Shown here one piece after another: positions 7,017-7,080 of a stretch of DNA of 7,080 bases. A model generated the notes under the pieces. The model ran no database searches. It was not told the origin of the DNA and was given only the letters and a program-made list of their open reading frames with translations. The DNA is from Muribaculaceae bacterium (lineage in GTDB: Bacteria > Bacteroidota > Bacteroidia > Bacteroidales > Muribaculaceae), in assembly GCA_029062725.1 (NCBI GenBank), contig JAIDPP010000021.1, forward strand, positions 1-7,080, given 5' to 3'. Each line of letters opens with the position of its first letter. Position 1 is the first letter of the stretch. The position numbers and the translations under genes are program-made.

Positions 7017-7080
7017 ATTTTTATCTTTTTTATATTAACTTATATTGAAGTTGTTTAAACTAATTTACGAATGTTAAATG

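Noticed and set aside
7052..7059. Palindrome GTTTAAAC upstream of the aspartate decarboxylase as an operator or promoter
   Set aside because: An eight-base A/T palindrome is common by chance in such a leader. The overlapping TAGTTTAA is a poor -7 match, and any -33 partner would lie at or beyond the window edge.

Overview
This window looks like ordinary chromosomal DNA from a gut-type member of the Bacteroidota (Bacteroidales). The evidence is the -33 TTG/TTTG and -7 TAnnTTTG promoter pattern seen twice, A-rich leaders mostly lacking Shine-Dalgarno sequences, a TonB-dependent receptor ending in a C-terminal Phe, and gene types familiar from Bacteroides, Parabacteroides and Muribaculaceae. Placing it in Muribaculaceae or another family is only a guess. 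I see no mobile element, CRISPR array, tRNA or rRNA.

Layout from left to right. (1) 1-298, minus strand: the first 99 codons of DNA polymerase III alpha subunit (dnaE), with its promoter just upstream. (2) 529-1071, plus strand: an unrecognised acidic, probably all-helical 180-residue protein. (3) A hairpin terminator at 1083-1128 separates it from the convergent thiamine-uptake operon. (4) 1143-4130, minus strand: a promoter, a TPP riboswitch, a 746-residue TonB-dependent outer-membrane receptor and, 10 bases later, a PnuC/PnuT-family inner-membrane permease. (5) 4183-5279, plus strand: a MmcQ/YjbR-family protein followed by a DUF3089-type alpha/beta-hydrolase that lacks its N-terminal region and has no usable ATG, so it looks like a pseudogene. 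(6) A strong hairpin terminator at 5314-5353. (7) 5379-7016, minus strand: complete aspartate 4-decarboxylase. Its 5' leader and any upstream partner run off the right edge.

The clearest functional unit is the thiamine locus. The aptamer has every conserved TPP-binding element and ends only a few bases before the receptor start codon. TPP should therefore shut off receptor synthesis, and probably the permease with it, by controlling access to the start. The receptor would carry thiamine across the outer membrane and the permease across the inner one. The thiamine pyrophosphokinase gene that often completes this cassette in Bacteroidota is absent here, because a terminator follows the permease directly.

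I did not find a convincing undescribed system. The items most worth a second look are the start-codon-proximal riboswitch, the cassette without its kinase, the broken hydrolase and the unassigned 180-residue protein.
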